From Halichondria panicea (lineage: Eukaryota; Porifera; Demospongiae; Suberitida; Halichondriidae): DNA of 64,000 bases. Both the position numbers and the translations under genes were made by a program. The stretch spans positions 5,006,620 to 5,070,619 of the forward strand of contig NC_087389.1 of the NCBI RefSeq assembly GCF_963675165.1. The letters are read 5' to 3'. Positions within the stretch are counted from its first letter, which is position 1; the number at the start of each line of letters is the position of its first letter. Below are positions 11,292-23,925 of the stretch, in pieces. Below the pieces are notes generated by a model. It saw nothing but the letters and a program-made list of their open reading frames with translations, did not search any database and had not been told where the DNA came from.

Positions 11292-12748
11292 ATGGCCAGC
11301 AAGTTGTCTTATGCACACCGTAACGTAATTCTGGGCTCCTGGAGAGATCGAGTGTTGTGGACAAGGCCTGGAGAAAAGACAGGTGAAAGCAGCTCCTTCA
11401 TTATAGCACAATCACACCTACCCTAAACATTCTATGTTGTGTGTACGTTTGTTCAATGTCCGTATGTATAGTAATGATCATGTGATCCTCGTGTGCAGGC
11501 TTCCAGTGGTGGACATTGAGGTACCTACATACGAGCTGCCATTACCAGAGGGTGTGGGTGAGGAGAAACTTCACCAAGACAACCTGAGCATCCGTCAGAT
11601 TGAGGAGACGTGGAGAGAACCACTACTCGAGAGTGAGCCCCCTAATCAGTCACATCTTAATTAAAGACAGTCGTGTTCATTTGACCTAAGTTATGGAGAG
11701 TGACCTTCACAGTGACCTCCGGGAGTGGATAGCAGACCATCTAGCAGCCGATTGGACGACTGTCACTCAACTCAGGATGGAGGAGAGTAAGAGAGATCCA
11801 CCAGAGGAACCATTTCGCTCCCTCTACACCGCCAGGAAGTTGCTGTCAGGTGATGATAGTTGTCTTAATTGTAGTAGCTCAGTTTAGGGCTCTTTATTAA
11901 TGTACATGTGTGTGTAACGTTAAACAGTGCTCCTTTATATAGCTTTAGATCATTGTAACAAGTTATGGGCGTGTGAAGATGCTACACTAGACAATGGTTC
12001 CCTGCGTTATATATCTGTTAGGGCTCTTTAATGTACAAGCTCCTTCACTAATTGCTTTGCTTAGTACACAAGTATGAAGGCCTGCCTACACTGTACCTAT
12101 ACATGTATTGATTAATCCACTTTAATTGAGACTCTTGTTTTCACACTGCAGGTATGAGGGCTAAACTGGATGCCTGTCCTCTCAAAGAGCCTGAGGATTT
12201 CACTATTCTCTCATGTTTTGTTGGACTGGAAATGGTCCTACCCCCCACATAGCATCACATGTTGAGCAGTCACGAGGTGGACACGTACGGTAGTAACGAG
12301 CACCACTTCAGTCTGGCCCACAAGACTGCCCGCCTGCCCATCATACAGTTCCTAGTGGAGAGTGGACTGCCCTCCTCCGCTCTGCAGATACCAGATGACT
12401 CATTCACCACACCCGCCATGCTCGCTATACAGGTACAGGGAACACACTTACTAATAGGCAGTTACTAGTTGTCCGTTTGACACCGACATTTCTGTATAAT
12501 TATCATCGAAAGTCTCGAAATGTTTAGTTGGACAATCTGCGAAAAATTAATGCCTTGAAAATAACCCGCTATTGTGTTTGAAAATTGATTGCAATTTTGT
12601 GTTCAGTCTCCTAATAATTGACTACCATTGCCCCCTCCACTAGGGTGGTTCAGTGGAGTGTCTCCAATGGCTAGTGGAGGAGGCTAAGATCCTCTTCCAA
12701 GTGAGGGACACTGGGGGAGAGACTCTCATGCATCACGCTGCGTTATAG
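11292..12748 (+). pseudogene. 5' part of ankyrin gene, with in-frame stops
   Basis: Exon-like blocks are 11292-11382 (ATG, VILGSWRDRVLWTRPGEKT), 11501-11631, 11691-11849 (LREWIADHLAADWTTVTQL), 12152-12432 and 12644-12748. The block 12152-12432 is open in one frame except for TAG at 12250-12252 and holds an ankyrin-like stretch KTARLPIIQFLVESGLP. The last block holds GGSVECLQWLVEE and GGETLMHHAAL, then TAG at 12746-12748, and its donor site is missing. The protein would be an ankyrin-repeat scaffold; a resemblance to synphilin-1 (SNCAIP) is possible but I cannot confirm it. Either decayed or stop positions reflect assembly errors. Confidence 0.5.
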
Positions 12749-12921
12749 GGGTGGGCGGATGTGTGAGTGGGTGGGTGGATGTGTGCTGTTAGTGTAATAA
12801 GTGCTTGCTCAAGTCTGAAACGTGTGTATCGCATAGCTACTGTAGCAACGATAACTGAAAAAAATGCAATCATATTTATGGTTTTTAGATATTTAGTTTC
12901 TAAGTCAACCTGTATCACCAT

Positions 12922-12925
12922 GCAT

Positions 12926-12957
<32 letters not shown>

Positions 12958-13014
12958 ACACACACCACCCACACACACCACCCACACACACACACACATA
13001 CCACCCACACACAG
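12922..13014. repeat. (CA)n tract abutting 3' splice site
   Basis: An almost pure CA microsatellite with CCACC interruptions ends in CACACACAG, which is itself the acceptor of the ankyrin exon at 13015. The apparent open frames across it (poly-Thr-His, poly-Cys-Val) are translation artefacts. Confidence 0.8.
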
Positions 13015-13715
13015 CTGCTCATGGACTTTGGCTACAGCATGGTCCACACGGACAGGGAGAACCAGAAGCCGGTGGATTGGGCCGATGCTATGGGTCAGAA
13101 TATCTGTGTCCGCTATCTCATGATGTACGAGACTTGTTGGGCACTCTCCGGAGAACTGACACACATGGCCGAGCAGCTCGTTATGTAAGTGGAGGGGCTT
13201 TAATTAGGGATTGTGTAGTGTGTGTGTATGGTGGTGTGTGTGCAAGTCTGTATGAGAGTGTGTCACTGGGAGAATTGCTACTGCTAGAGTCTACCGTATA
13301 GCCCGCATTAATTTTCAGGGGGCAAAATATTTGTGGTTGAGCAATATTCAGTCTCAAATAGTAGCCTCAGTGAACTTTGACTCTAGCATTTCTGCACGTG
13401 GCAGCCAAAAATAATTATTACTAGCAGCTAGCTACATGTACGTAGCTACAAGTAGCAGCTTGTTAGTGCTTCTTATTATTCTTGTGCTAATTATCAACCC
13501 CCTCCCCCCAGCAGGGGTCAAGTACCTGTGCGGAAGGCGCCCCCTGAACCACCCACTATCCCTAAACGATCCTCCAATCGTCTCCCTGTACCCCCGGATC
13601 CTGCTGCTCAGAAGAGGTCACGAGGGTCAAAGGACAGAGGTCATGAGGCGGCAGATAAAGGGGAGGACCATAATACCATTGACTATCGAACAGCCACCCC
13701 CCAAGAAGTGTTAGA
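13015..13715 (+). CDS. Duplicated ankyrin and proline-rich exons, copy 1
   Basis: Exon 13015-13184 (LLMDFGYSMVHTDRENQKP..., an ankyrin repeat with NICVRYLMMYETCWALSGEL) and exon 13512-13715 (VRKAPPEPPTIPKRSSN..., proline-rich, then NTIDYRTATPQEVLE) are near copies of 15223-15392 and 16638-16841. Both carry proper acceptors and donors in phase 2, so they could be spliced to each other, skipping the coiled-coil exon. This block seems to be a partial tandem duplication inside the ankyrin gene. Whether it is used in a transcript is unknown. Confidence 0.55.
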
Positions 13716-14126
13716 GTGAGTGAATAGTATAAATTAATGTGCAGGTATGTACTACATGTACATGTCCCCCGTTTAATCAATTGGTTAGTGGACTCGTTCA
13801 GTCGCCATAACTTGAATTCCGTGGATCCAATTTTATGATTTTCCGAAAGCTTAGAAAAAGACCTTTTATATGGTACCAGATATTTTAGGAAATGACAATT
13901 TAGCACGATACCATGTAATAATAGCCCATGGTTCAAAGTCGAAAAATGACAAATTATGGCCACATCGAAAGGTCTCTTTTTAAGATTTCAGAAAATCAAC
14001 AAATTTTTGAAATTGGGGTCACGGTACTAAAGTTATGGCTGCTGAAAGATGTTCAACTACTGCAACATGTCCGTGCTTGAATTATAACTAGTGTACCTAT
14101 ACACACACTATGACTGCACCCCCCCC

Positions 14127-14169
<43 letters not shown>

Positions 14170-14558
14170 CACTATGGGCTGTTCCCCCCCCACACACACC
14201 ACACACCCACACCACACACACACACACACCCCACACACTTGTATGGTGGTTTTGTGGTAATGCAGTTAGTATTTTAGGTTTGCAAGTTGTATGCAAATAG
14301 CTGTACCCGAGCTGTACAGTATAACTTGTTCATTTCCCTTTGAAATACCATCTAATGGAGATCTCAGTGAAATAATGATATGTTTAGAGATTATGCAGTG
14401 ATTGCTTTCAGGCAAAAATACTCTAGTGTGTGTGTACCGTGGTACACACGCACACACACACACACACACACACGCACATGCACACACCAGGACTGCACCC
14501 CCCCCACACACACACACATACACACTATGACTGCACCCCCCCCACACACACACGCACA

Positions 14559-14606
<48 letters not shown>

Positions 14607-14619
14607 CACACATACACAG
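13716..14619. repeat. Intron with CA/CCCC microsatellite clusters, copy 1
   Basis: The first 350 nt are repeated after the proline-rich exons at 16842 and 37596. Then come (CA)n and poly-C tracts at 14105-14240 and 14441-14619, repeating the phrase 'actatgactgcacccccc'. No coding exon is seen. Confidence 0.7.
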
Positions 14620-14704
14620 TATCTCTTGTCAGCTGAGCTGCTCTGGAGCAAGGGCTGTGATGAGTGTAAGAGTGGCTACAGGATGGAGGAGAACATCTGC
14701 GTGG
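14620..14704 (+). CDS. Possible small exon of the ankyrin gene
   Basis: It is bounded by catacacag and gtgagt. In phase 0 it reads YLLSAELLWSKG then CDECKSGYRMEENICV; that frame does not match the next exon's phase, while the phase-2 frame does but has lower quality. I cannot decide which, or whether the exon is real. Confidence 0.35.
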
Positions 14705-14864
14705 GTGAGTGGGCGTGTGCTTATTCGACCATGTTTCTCTAATAGAACGCAAAAATTTTAATTAAGTAAAATCCACTGTTCTTGTATACTGTACTGACAG
14801 CATTTAATACTTATTCTAGTTGTCACATGATATTCATATGGTATACGTACTCGTCACATGACAG

Positions 14865-17534
14865 GCCAAGTGCCTTGAGTGGCTTCTCAAGACGGTGAAG
14901 AAGAGGAACGAACAGTCAGAAGTGACAGATATACTGGATGAGTCTGGTGTGACCCCCGCCCACTTTGCAGCACAGGGAGGACACCTCGACTATCTACAGG
15001 TGAGTGGGCGGATGTGTGAGTGGGTGGGTAGATGTGTGCTGTTAGTGTAATAAGTGCTTGCTCAAGTCTGAAACGTGTATATCGTATAGCTACTGTAGCA
15101 ACGATAACTGCAATCATGTTTTTAGATATTTAGTTTCTAAGTCTAGCTGTATCACTCCCCTACCTCACACACACCCCCACACCACCCACACACACACACA
15201 CACACACACCACCCACACACAGCTGCTCATGAACTTTGGCTACAGCATGGTCCACACGGACAGGGAGAACAAGAAGCCGGTGGATTGGGCCCATGCTATG
15301 GGTCAGAATATCTGTGTCCGCTATCTCATGATGTACGAGACTTGTTGGGCACTCTCCGGAGAACTGACACACATGGCTGAGCAGCTCGCTATGTAAGTGG
15401 AGGGCCTTTAATTAGGGATTGTGTAGTGTGTGTGTATGTGTGCAAGTCTGTATGAGAGTGTGTCACTGGGAGAATTGCTAGTGTCTACCGTATAGCCAGT
15501 AATTTTCGGGGAGCAAAATATTCGTGGTTGAGCAATATTTAGTTACTTTGTGGATAGTATGTTCATAGTTGCTGCTTTCACTGCAGGTAAAGGTGGTCAA
15601 GGTCGCTTCATTCGTGGGTAAAATATTGGTGGTCCAGCTAGTGTTCAACCACGAAAACCACGAATATTTTGCCCAACGAAAATTACCCGCTATACGGTAT
15701 TGATTGTTGATAACCTAACTACACCACTCAATTGTCTGCACTGTTACTGTAATAAGCCCCTCCCCTTGCCACACCCACCCCACCCCCTCAGTGTACAGAA
15801 GGAGAATGGACAGTTACGAGATGCATTCTCCAGTCTAGAGAAAGAGCATGAATCTGCCATTACTAAACTGCTGACTAGTCACGAGGAGAGACTGACTAAG
15901 ATGAGGGAACATCACGTCGACCTCATGGCATCAATACTGCACATGAACCAGGACACTCCGCCCACTGGAGGGGGAGGGGCTACTGCACCATCAGACAATA
16001 AGAAGTAAGTGCAATCACTCTGTAATGATTATTCTACACACGTAATTATTTCGTTGTGTTCGTATATATAACCGTGGGTGTATCTCAGAAATTATTTTGT
16101 GCCCAAAGTTAGTAATTATCCGTGGTCCATTTGACCCAATTTTATCAAACAAGAGCACTCTTGTATTGCCGTATATGCTCGATCAAAGGCCGCTCTTGTA
16201 TAAAGGCCGCACTCAAATAGTAGCCTCCCTTGCTAGCAAAATGAAACATTTAGTAGCCGCTCTCAAATACTAGCCTCAGTGAACTTTGACTCTAGCATTT
16301 CTGCACGTGGCAGCCAAAAACAATTATTACCAGCAGCTAGCTACATGTACGTAGCTACAAGTAGCAGCTTGTTAGTGCTTCACAAATACTTTCTCATGGC
16401 AGAGTTCAAGTTTATAAATAACAATTTAATGACAAACTAAATATTTTGGAGCTAATAAAAGCCGCTCTTGAACAGTACGTGTCCTCTCTTGAATTGTAGC
16501 CTCCTCTTCCAGCAAAATGAAACATTTAGTAGCCGCGGCTCCTGATCAAGCATAATACGGTAAATAAAGTTTTCTGTAGCTCTCTTTATATCCTATCAAA
16601 TGAAGCGAAAAGTTAATTATCAACCCCCTCCCCTCAGCAGGGGTCAAGTACCTGTGCGGAAGGCGCCCCCTGAACCACCCACTACCCCTAAACGATCCTC
16701 CAATCGTCCCCCTGTACCCCCAGATCCTGCTGCTAAGAAGAGGTCGCAAGGGTCAGAGGACAGAGGTCATGAGGCGGCAGATAAAGGGGAGGACCATAAT
16801 ACCATTGACTATCGAACAGCCACCCCCCAAGAAGTGTTAGAGTGAGTGAATAGTATAAATTAATGTGCAGGTATGTACTACATGTACATGTCCCCCGTTT
16901 AATCAATTGGTTAGTGGACTCGTTCAGTCGCCATAACTTGAATTCCGTGGATCCAATTTTATGATTTTCCGAAAGCTTAGAAAAAGACCTTTCAAATGGT
17001 ACCAGATATTTGGGAGATGACAGATTTAGCACGATACCATGTAATAATAGCCCATGGTTCAAAGTTGAATTATGGCCACACCTAAATATTGGATTGAAAT
17101 ACATCATTTGAAAAGTCTCTTTCTAAGCTTTCAGAAAATTTTTGAAATTGGGGTCATGCCATGGTAAATGGGGTCACGGTACTAAAGTTATGGCTGCTGA
17201 AAGATGTTCAACTACTGTAACATGTCCGTGCTTGAATTATAACTAGTGTACCTATACGCACACTATGACTGCACCCCCCCCCCCCACACACACACACACA
17301 CACACACTATGACTGTGTCCCTCCACACACACACGCACACACACACACTATGACTGCACCCCCCCCCACACACACACACACACACACACACACTATGACT
17401 GTGTCCCTCCACACACACACGCACACACACACACTATGACTGTGTCCCCCCACACACACACGCACACACATGCACACACTATGACTGCACACACTATGAC
17501 TGCGCCCCCCCCACACACACACACATACCCTCCC

Positions 17535-17583
<49 letters not shown>

Positions 17584-18603
17584 AAGCAGATGACGTCAGT
17601 AGCTCAGCGTATGAATGCTAATGGAGAGGCTCGTAAACGTGGTAGTGGTATGACCCGAACCTTCTCCCCCCTTACTCCTATCATACAGCGCCTCTACAAC
17701 AAGTCAGATGAGGTGAGAGACACTGTACATGTGTGTAGCTTGTGTGCAATACAATAGAGTTACGTACGCACTGTATCATACCTGTTTGGTAGTGGCCATG
17801 CACCGGGCAGAGGTTTTGGGGCCCATTACCCTGGCTGTATTATTGAGGGACACATGCTCTGGAGACTTTGGGGCCCATTAACCTGGCTGTATTATAGAGG
17901 GTGGCCTGCTAACACAGGTACAAACACATGCTATGGAAGCTTGCCTGGCTGTATTATTAGAGGGACACATGCTATGGAGGTTTTGGGGCCCATTAACCTG
18001 GCTGTATTATAGAGGCTGCATGTACTTGTAGGGTATAGACAGGTTTCAATGTATCAAACAGTATAGACTTTAGTAGCCACCTACATTGTTTGATTGATGT
18101 TGATTTCTGTTCCCAGGCTGATAGCAAGAGTGAGAGGTCCTCCAGGAGCCAGAGACACACAGAGTGAGTTATCCCTACACTTTGCTGCGAGACCACTCGG
18201 CCATTGCATACACTTGCTAGTGTCACTGTGTATTACCAATCGTGTGTGTACACTATAGCAGTCACTTTAGTTGCAGCATTATTTCTGTTCTTTATAAATT
18301 ACCCCCCACCCACACACGCCCACACACTGTAGAGACGCTAGGAGATCGGCTCCAAAAGTCAAGTTCTCTAAAACTATTACCGAGTTTCCAGACTACAGTC
18401 GCTATGACAACCCGACAGAGATCAAATCAGTATCAAGCCCAGGTCAAAGTCCGTCCCATTGTCACCATGGTAAATTGGATGGGGACTCGCTGAGGGTCAA
18501 AGGTGAACGCTCGGAACACATCAGAAAAAAATTAATTATTATTAGCATAGCACAAATTGTTCATTATTTTTATTGCTTATACTCAAGATTTGTATGTTAC
18601 TAA
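14865..18603 (+). CDS. Ankyrin/coiled-coil/proline-rich protein, 3' exons
   Basis: Seven exons chain without a phase conflict: 14865-14999, 15223-15392, 15792-16004, 16638-16841, 17583-17712, 18117-18163 and 18333-18603, giving 389 residues and a TAA stop. The product has ankyrin repeats (CLEWLLKTVKKRNEQ, GVTPAHFAAQGGHLDYLQ; LLMNFGYSMVHTDREN), a coiled coil (KENGQLRDAFSSLEKEHESA, LTSHEERLTKMREHH), a proline-rich stretch (RKAPPEPPTTPKRSS) and a Ser/Lys-rich tail (FSKTITEFPDYSRYD). Likely a cytosolic scaffold. The order ankyrin then coiled coil recalls synphilin-1, but that is only a guess. Upstream exons look damaged, so the 5' end is uncertain. Confidence 0.6.
15487..15700. mobile_element. 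MITE, TACCGTATA family, copy 4
   Basis: It starts 'taccgtatagccagtaatttt' less one base and ends 'gaaaattacccgctatacggt'. It lies in the intron between the ankyrin and coiled-coil exons. Only a left-end remnant (13292-13330) is present in the duplicated intron. Confidence 0.65.
17274..17582. repeat. (CA)n/poly-C tracts before exon
   Basis: Alternating CA runs, poly-C runs and the phrase 'actatgactg' recur here, and the last CA run ends in the acceptor CACACACAG of the exon at 17583. The same structure precedes the copy exon at 38170. Confidence 0.8.
17800..18010. repeat. Imperfect tandem repeat, about 60-70 bp unit
   Basis: Three to four diverged copies of 'ttggggcccattaacctggc' followed by 'tgtattatagaggg' are seen. 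A shortened array occurs at 38398-38455 in the third copy of this gene segment. It is intronic. Confidence 0.6.
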
Positions 18604-19037
18604 TGATAGTGTCATTTGCCATATGCACAGTGTGTAATGTAGGCCCTGATAAATTATGCTCGGAATAATTTTTAGCATAATTAGGTGTCTAAGCATCAAT
18701 GTCCATTTTTGGTAAAGATCATTACATTAAGTTTTGCATAACGACATTTTCATGGCTTGAAGGATTATCACCAATATTATGAGAATCATGATTGTATTAA
18801 TAATGTCGTGTACATGTGTCAGTAATTAGCTTTGCATGTGTGCTGTGTTTATGTATACGTCTTAATTTTGTCTATAATTATTATGTCGCATTTTTGGATT
18901 TTTAATAATAAGCACATTTTTCGATCTGAGAATTAATAGAATAATGGGTAAAAATAATGTTATCAGGGCCTAGTGTGAGACTCTTCAATACCTAATAATT
19001 TAAAGTTGGAAGTAAAGTTCATAGCATATATTCCTAC
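18604..19037. other. AT-rich spacer
   Basis: I see no gene, RNA or clear repeat here. A fragment around 18690-18740 ('ggtaaagatcattacattaa') recurs inverted at 40262-40300 and about 45460, so part of it belongs to a dispersed repeat. Confidence 0.4.
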
Positions 19038-20331
19038 TACAGGGATTTGAGGTGTTCTTGCAACTGTAATGTCGAGAGCGGAAGTACCTGTCACGTGAAC
19101 CTTGGTAAAGAGATTCATTCCAAACCAATTTTTCTCCAATAGAGCCTATTCATTTTTGTTAAACTGGGAAAACATCGACTTACATCAGAAAGCTAAGAGC
19201 TTTTGGAAAGGCTTTGCACCACAGCAGGTTGTCAGCTGAAGCTATCCTTGAGATTCTATTAGTTTTGTGAGCTACTACTTGCCCCAGCCTGCGCCTGCCC
19301 GTAAGCTGTTGAAAGTGTATCACTAGTCTCAGTAAAATCTCTCTTAGGCTAGCTCCAGCTGGATACACAGTTTGTGTGACAGACTAATAGTAGTAGCTCA
19401 CGATTGGGCTCAAGGATAGCTTTAGCTGTGGTGCAAAGGCTTGCAGATAATTATATGCAGAGCAAAGCCTCCTGTATAGAGGTTATGCAGATCCGGACAA
19501 AAGGGGTGTGGTCACATATAAACGGGGCGTGGTTACAAATGTCCGCCATTTTGAGTGGCAAAAAGCACCTTGATACGTACATAGGCTAAATGCTAAAAGT
19601 TGAGCTACGGTTAGAGCTGCTACGGTTAGAGCTGCTACACTGTTGCCTTGGTAGTGCAATCAGACACTCTAAAGGATCAAGACTATCATTGTATTGCTTT
19701 CTTCTATATCTAGAATGCCATAGTTGATGGGTAGCTGCAGTCAAGAGAAAGAATGTGGAGCACAAAAGTTGGCAAAACTACCGTTTTGTTATTCACTCTA
19801 TCATAGGCAGAAAGAGTCAAGACCCTCTCTCTCCAGAGATACTGAACATAAACATGATATGGAAACAGAAATCAGTGCAATAGACAAACATTTTCATGTG
19901 TGTGCAGCTCTATAAATCTACAATTCAGTCAATTGGTTTGCATGGGTTATCCATTGTCTTGTTGTTTATGCTCCTTTTCTTGACATGATAGCTTTATAGC
20001 ACCCTGTTCTAGTTCTTGAAAGTAGTTGGAGACTCCCTGCATCACACTCAGCCGTAGTAGAGCTGCAAACTTTTGCAAATAACAGCCACTCGTGCTTTTT
20101 GCCACTCCAAATGGCGGACGTATTTAACCACGCCCCCTAATTAATGAGTTTTGACCGGAAGTGGGCGGATCTGCATAACCTCTATAGGTCGATTTTCCCC
20201 TAAAATAAACAGGCCTAAAGGCTTTATTGGAGAAAAATTGGTTTGAAATGAGCCATAATTACGTAACTGTTCACGTGACAGGTACTTCCGCTCTCGACAT
20301 TACAGTTGCAAGAACTCCTCAAATCCCTGTA
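19038..20331. mobile_element. Inverted-repeat transposon, about 1.29 kb
   Basis: Left end 'tacagggatttgagg' and right end 'cctcaaatccctgta' are inverse copies, followed inward by matching blocks of about 45 bp around 'atgtcgagagcggaagtacc'. The repeats start and end in TA, which would fit a TA target duplication, though this is not tested. Nested internal inverted pairs lie at 19196-19265 and 19390-19450. No transposase frame survives, so it is non-autonomous. Confidence 0.7.
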
Positions 20332-20570
20332 CAGTGTACCTGCAAGACCATGCAGCCCCACCCCTTTTAGGAGTGATATATAATGGCACAATTAATATGG
20401 ACCACACCACTTCAGCCCTATATCACTTGCACTGCAGACCTATACATAATTATTGAATCATTAATTTTAATTAGCTTTATGTATAGCTACTCCTGATTAT
20501 AGTTAATTCTGAGAAAAAGCATATAATTATGACAATACAACTTGATGATTATACTGGAAAATTTAAAATT

Positions 20571-21559
20571 CTACACCACTGTTTCTTTCCCAGTAATTAT
20601 AACAATGTTACTCTTCAGCTTCTTTCGATTTATTTCAGCTAATTGAACATGATAGAAATAAACACTGGAGAAGATGAGGACGATAATAAGCGTGGTTAGG
20701 GTAAACCCCAGTCTAACTCCACTGTTGGCCGTCCAGTTGCATGTGGTTGTGCTGATGGTCGCATTAGCAACAATATTGTCACAACTGAACGCACAATCGA
20801 GAGGCTGGAAATTATCGGCCAGTAAATAAAAGGGAAGGCAAATAGTGACAATAAGAATCATGCCGATAGTTAACAATAAATTATTGACTTATCGTTTGTT
20901 GCTCTTTAAATTCGTATCCAAAGCATCGATTAACTCGCTAGCAATTCCCACAAACGGACAGGAAAACTGAGGTTGCAGCAACTTCAGCTAGTGCTGCTGC
21001 AGAAATCAGTGGATTGTGTCATCCCAACAATAGCCGAGTAGATGGTGTTGATCTTGATAAACATCGTGATCAAATCAAGCGCAGTGTACCAATCAGGCGA
21101 TCTTGTTTTCTTCACATGTTGTTGTTTTCTCTTCAGCAACTTTAACAACTTTTTCAGAACTGACGGAACTATCTGAACAATGATTAGAGACATTCCTAAA
21201 GAGAAAGCAGCTGCTATTTGATTATGACGCATTGAGAGTCACAACCTAACTCAATTCTCCAGCTGTTGATAATACTTGTGATATTGTTGCCATAGAAAAA
21301 GAAAAGCACTCCCATAATTTCAAGGAGAGATGTAATAAAACTGACTGGGATTTTTTCTTGCTATGCAGAGATAGACATAATGGCAAATCGGGCCAAATAA
21401 TATAATCATACAGAGAACAAAGACAACGATGGCAGCTCGGGCACTTGCTACTCGATCACCCTTGGAGAGTGTGATGGTCTCTTGCAGGATGGTGTTGAGC
21501 ATGTCCACCACTAGGAGTGAGATAAAGACAACCTTGCTCTGAGCTATCGGACGCTTGCC
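20571..21559 (-). pseudogene. Decayed multi-membrane-span protein gene
   Basis: On the minus strand, pieces at 21559-21320, 21318-21235, 21232-20984 and 20876-20571 carry strongly hydrophobic helices: VVFISLLVVDMLNTIL, AAIVVFVLCMIILFGPI, IMGVLFFFYGNN, FSLGMSLIIVQIVPSVL, MILIVTICLPFYLLA and LGFTLTTLIIVLIFSSVYFY. Adjacent pieces belong to one protein but lie in different frames, with shifts near an A-run at about 21350 and near 21225. The first piece starts at a good acceptor (tgtag). The family is not recognised; a sponge membrane protein with about six or more spans is all I can say. Confidence 0.5.
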
Positions 21560-23079
21560 CTACATGGGGAGGGAGAGCTGTAACTTAAGAAGACTATAAT
21601 AATTATGCAGTAGTTTATAGGGAGGTCATGCTCATAATTATGCACATCCACTTTATAGCTTGTATATATAAATTATAATATAATATAATTAGATCTAAGC
21701 AGTAGCCTGTAATTATATGCACTTCACTGGCATTGCTAATGTCTGGACTTAGACTGCATACATTTAGAGCTGATCAGTTCTTTGCTTTTTCCTGGTGACA
21801 GTGACCTACAAATGTTGTTGAAAAGAGAAAGGATGGTGTGGGTGATTAAGAGGTGCACAGCCACAAGAAATACGGAATGCATAATTATGGATGAGCCCCA
21901 CCTATCTGTGCAGTTTGGGGAATTCCCTTACTTTAGAAAACAAACAACGCCTTTCTTTGTTGAACAAAGCCCAAATACAATTAAATGAAAAGGTGCTGAT
22001 GCCTCGGTTGAGATGTCAAAGCTACATAACATAAAGGTTTTATACACATGATAAACAATTTAATTTTGCTGCATGCAAAAACTCAAGGAGTGGGTAATAA
22101 ATGTCCATCATTGTTGTTAAAAACGATCTATGCCAAAAATTCAAGTCTGCATTAGCAGAGCCTTGCAACCACAGTAATTTATAGTATCTGTTGCAACTCT
22201 CTTATAATTATTGTCATTTGTCATTGACTTTTGAGAGACAATTAATTAGTGGGAGGGGGCGGGGCTGGTGTTTTATTCATTTCCCTTTTTAGGCTAAAGG
22301 GAAATGAATAAAACACCAGCCCCTCCCCCTCCCTCCCTACTTTTGACTTTTGCTGATGCTACGTGGATCAGAAAGGAAAGAGAAAAGCAAGAATGAATTC
22401 AATACTGAGTGCAGGCTTAAAGAGTCTATCTTCCTGTAAGTGATGCTTGTGAGCAGCACTATTACAGTATTTATTGTTCTCCAACATAATTATAACAAAT
22501 TGTTGTCCCTTGTTTCAGGTGTGTTGTCAGATGAGGTTGTGTGGTGAGTAGCTCTATCACAAGTCAGTGGAGGACCAGGAGAGGAGCATCCTAGAGAATG
22601 CTGTAGGTTCATACCATAAGATCGCGACACTTTTTAATAATTACGAAGCCAGAGGTCGCATCTTTTGGAGGTTGAAAAATTATATTGAAGCCCTGGTGTC
22701 GCATATTTATAGGGTCTCATCTAATTGGAGGTAACTTTACAGAGTCTACTTACCTCGATTTTAGGCCGCTTAAAAAAACTGATTTTCCAGTAGGCTACAA
22801 TCGAGGCTAGGGAGTGGCTACATTTATACCTCTATTTAGAACACGACATTATAAAATAATTATCAACGTAGCTGTCGCTACTTTTAGAGGTCAGAAAATT
22901 GCTGAAGCTCCTGGGCGTCGCATATTTGGAGGGTCGCCTTAAATCAAGGTCTTACGGTAGTATAATTTTATTATCTATATAAAAAAAAAATTATTATTAT
23001 TATGGCCGTTCAACAATCCCTATAATTACTCTATACATTTTGTCCATCTTGAGAGCAGTGAAAAAACTCATCTAAAGAC
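21560..23079. other. Spacer with hairpin and decayed repeats
   Basis: There is no convincing exon. It contains a dispersed repeat (21980-22180, inverted relative to 34960-35200), a long perfect hairpin (22251-22333), and an inverted-repeat unit from about 22612 ('taccataagatcgcgac') to 22958 ('aaggtcttacggtag'). Confidence 0.5.
22251..22333. repeat. Perfect hairpin with about 37-bp arms
   Basis: The left arm (gggagggggcggggctgg..., ending catttcccttt) is mirrored by the right arm with only one or two mismatches and a loop of about 9 bases. It is flanked by no gene. It probably is a tiny fold-back transposon remnant. Confidence 0.75.
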
Positions 23080-23866
23080 ATTTGTATTTGAGGGCACTAC
23101 TCTGAACCTGCGGCCATCGTGCTTTGTCTGCATCACCATGAACCATGAACCCAGGTTATGCTGGCCGCTCTGAACTACCAGACAATCTAAAGGTAACTAT
23201 CGGTGCTTTCTATTTAGCCTCTACGCATTTCAATATTTCTCTCTGTACGTGTTGTTTCGTACAGTGGCCATGATGGTGCCAGACTATGCCATGATTGGAG
23301 AGATCTCTCTCTACTCTTATGGTTTTGTGGATGCTCGTAATCTGGCCGTCAAGATTGTCATGACCTATGGACTGTGTTCAGAGCAACTCTCCAGCCAACT
23401 CCATTCTGACTATGGTGGGTATAACCCACTGTACTGTATACTCGACCTACTCACTATTGTACACTGTAGGCATGCGTGCAGTCGAGTCAGTGTTGGTGGC
23501 AGCCGGTCATCTGAAACTGAAGTACCCTAACAAACATGAAGACGTGTTACTGCTCAGATCCATCATGGACGTCAACCTACCCAAGGTATGGTACTATAAG
23601 CTAGGAGAGGCCTACCGTATTACTAGAATATTTTGCCGGTAAAAAAACTTTGCGATCTAACTATTCCCCTACCAAATTTTGGATTCATAGCTTTCAGAAA
23701 ATCCCCCAAAATTTGAAATGGCAACTAAAGTTATGGCCGTTTAAGGAGCCCCAGTACCACTTGTACTTTCTAAGGTCATGTTGTAGTGGAATTTAAAGTG
23801 TGTAACAACCTCCCTCCTATGTACAATACCATTGCTATTCATCTACCGTAGTACCCCCCCCACACA

Positions 23867-23925
<59 letters not shown>

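Noticed and set aside
13116..13301. An alternative reading of ankyrin exon 13015-13184 in another frame
   Set aside because: The frame with NICVRYLMMYETC is preserved between copies and bounded by phased splice sites; the other frames are not.
12733..17621. Long open frames across CA tracts (poly Cys-Val, Thr-His)
   Set aside because: They follow the dinucleotide repeat in all frames and both strands and lack any domain; they are microsatellite translations.
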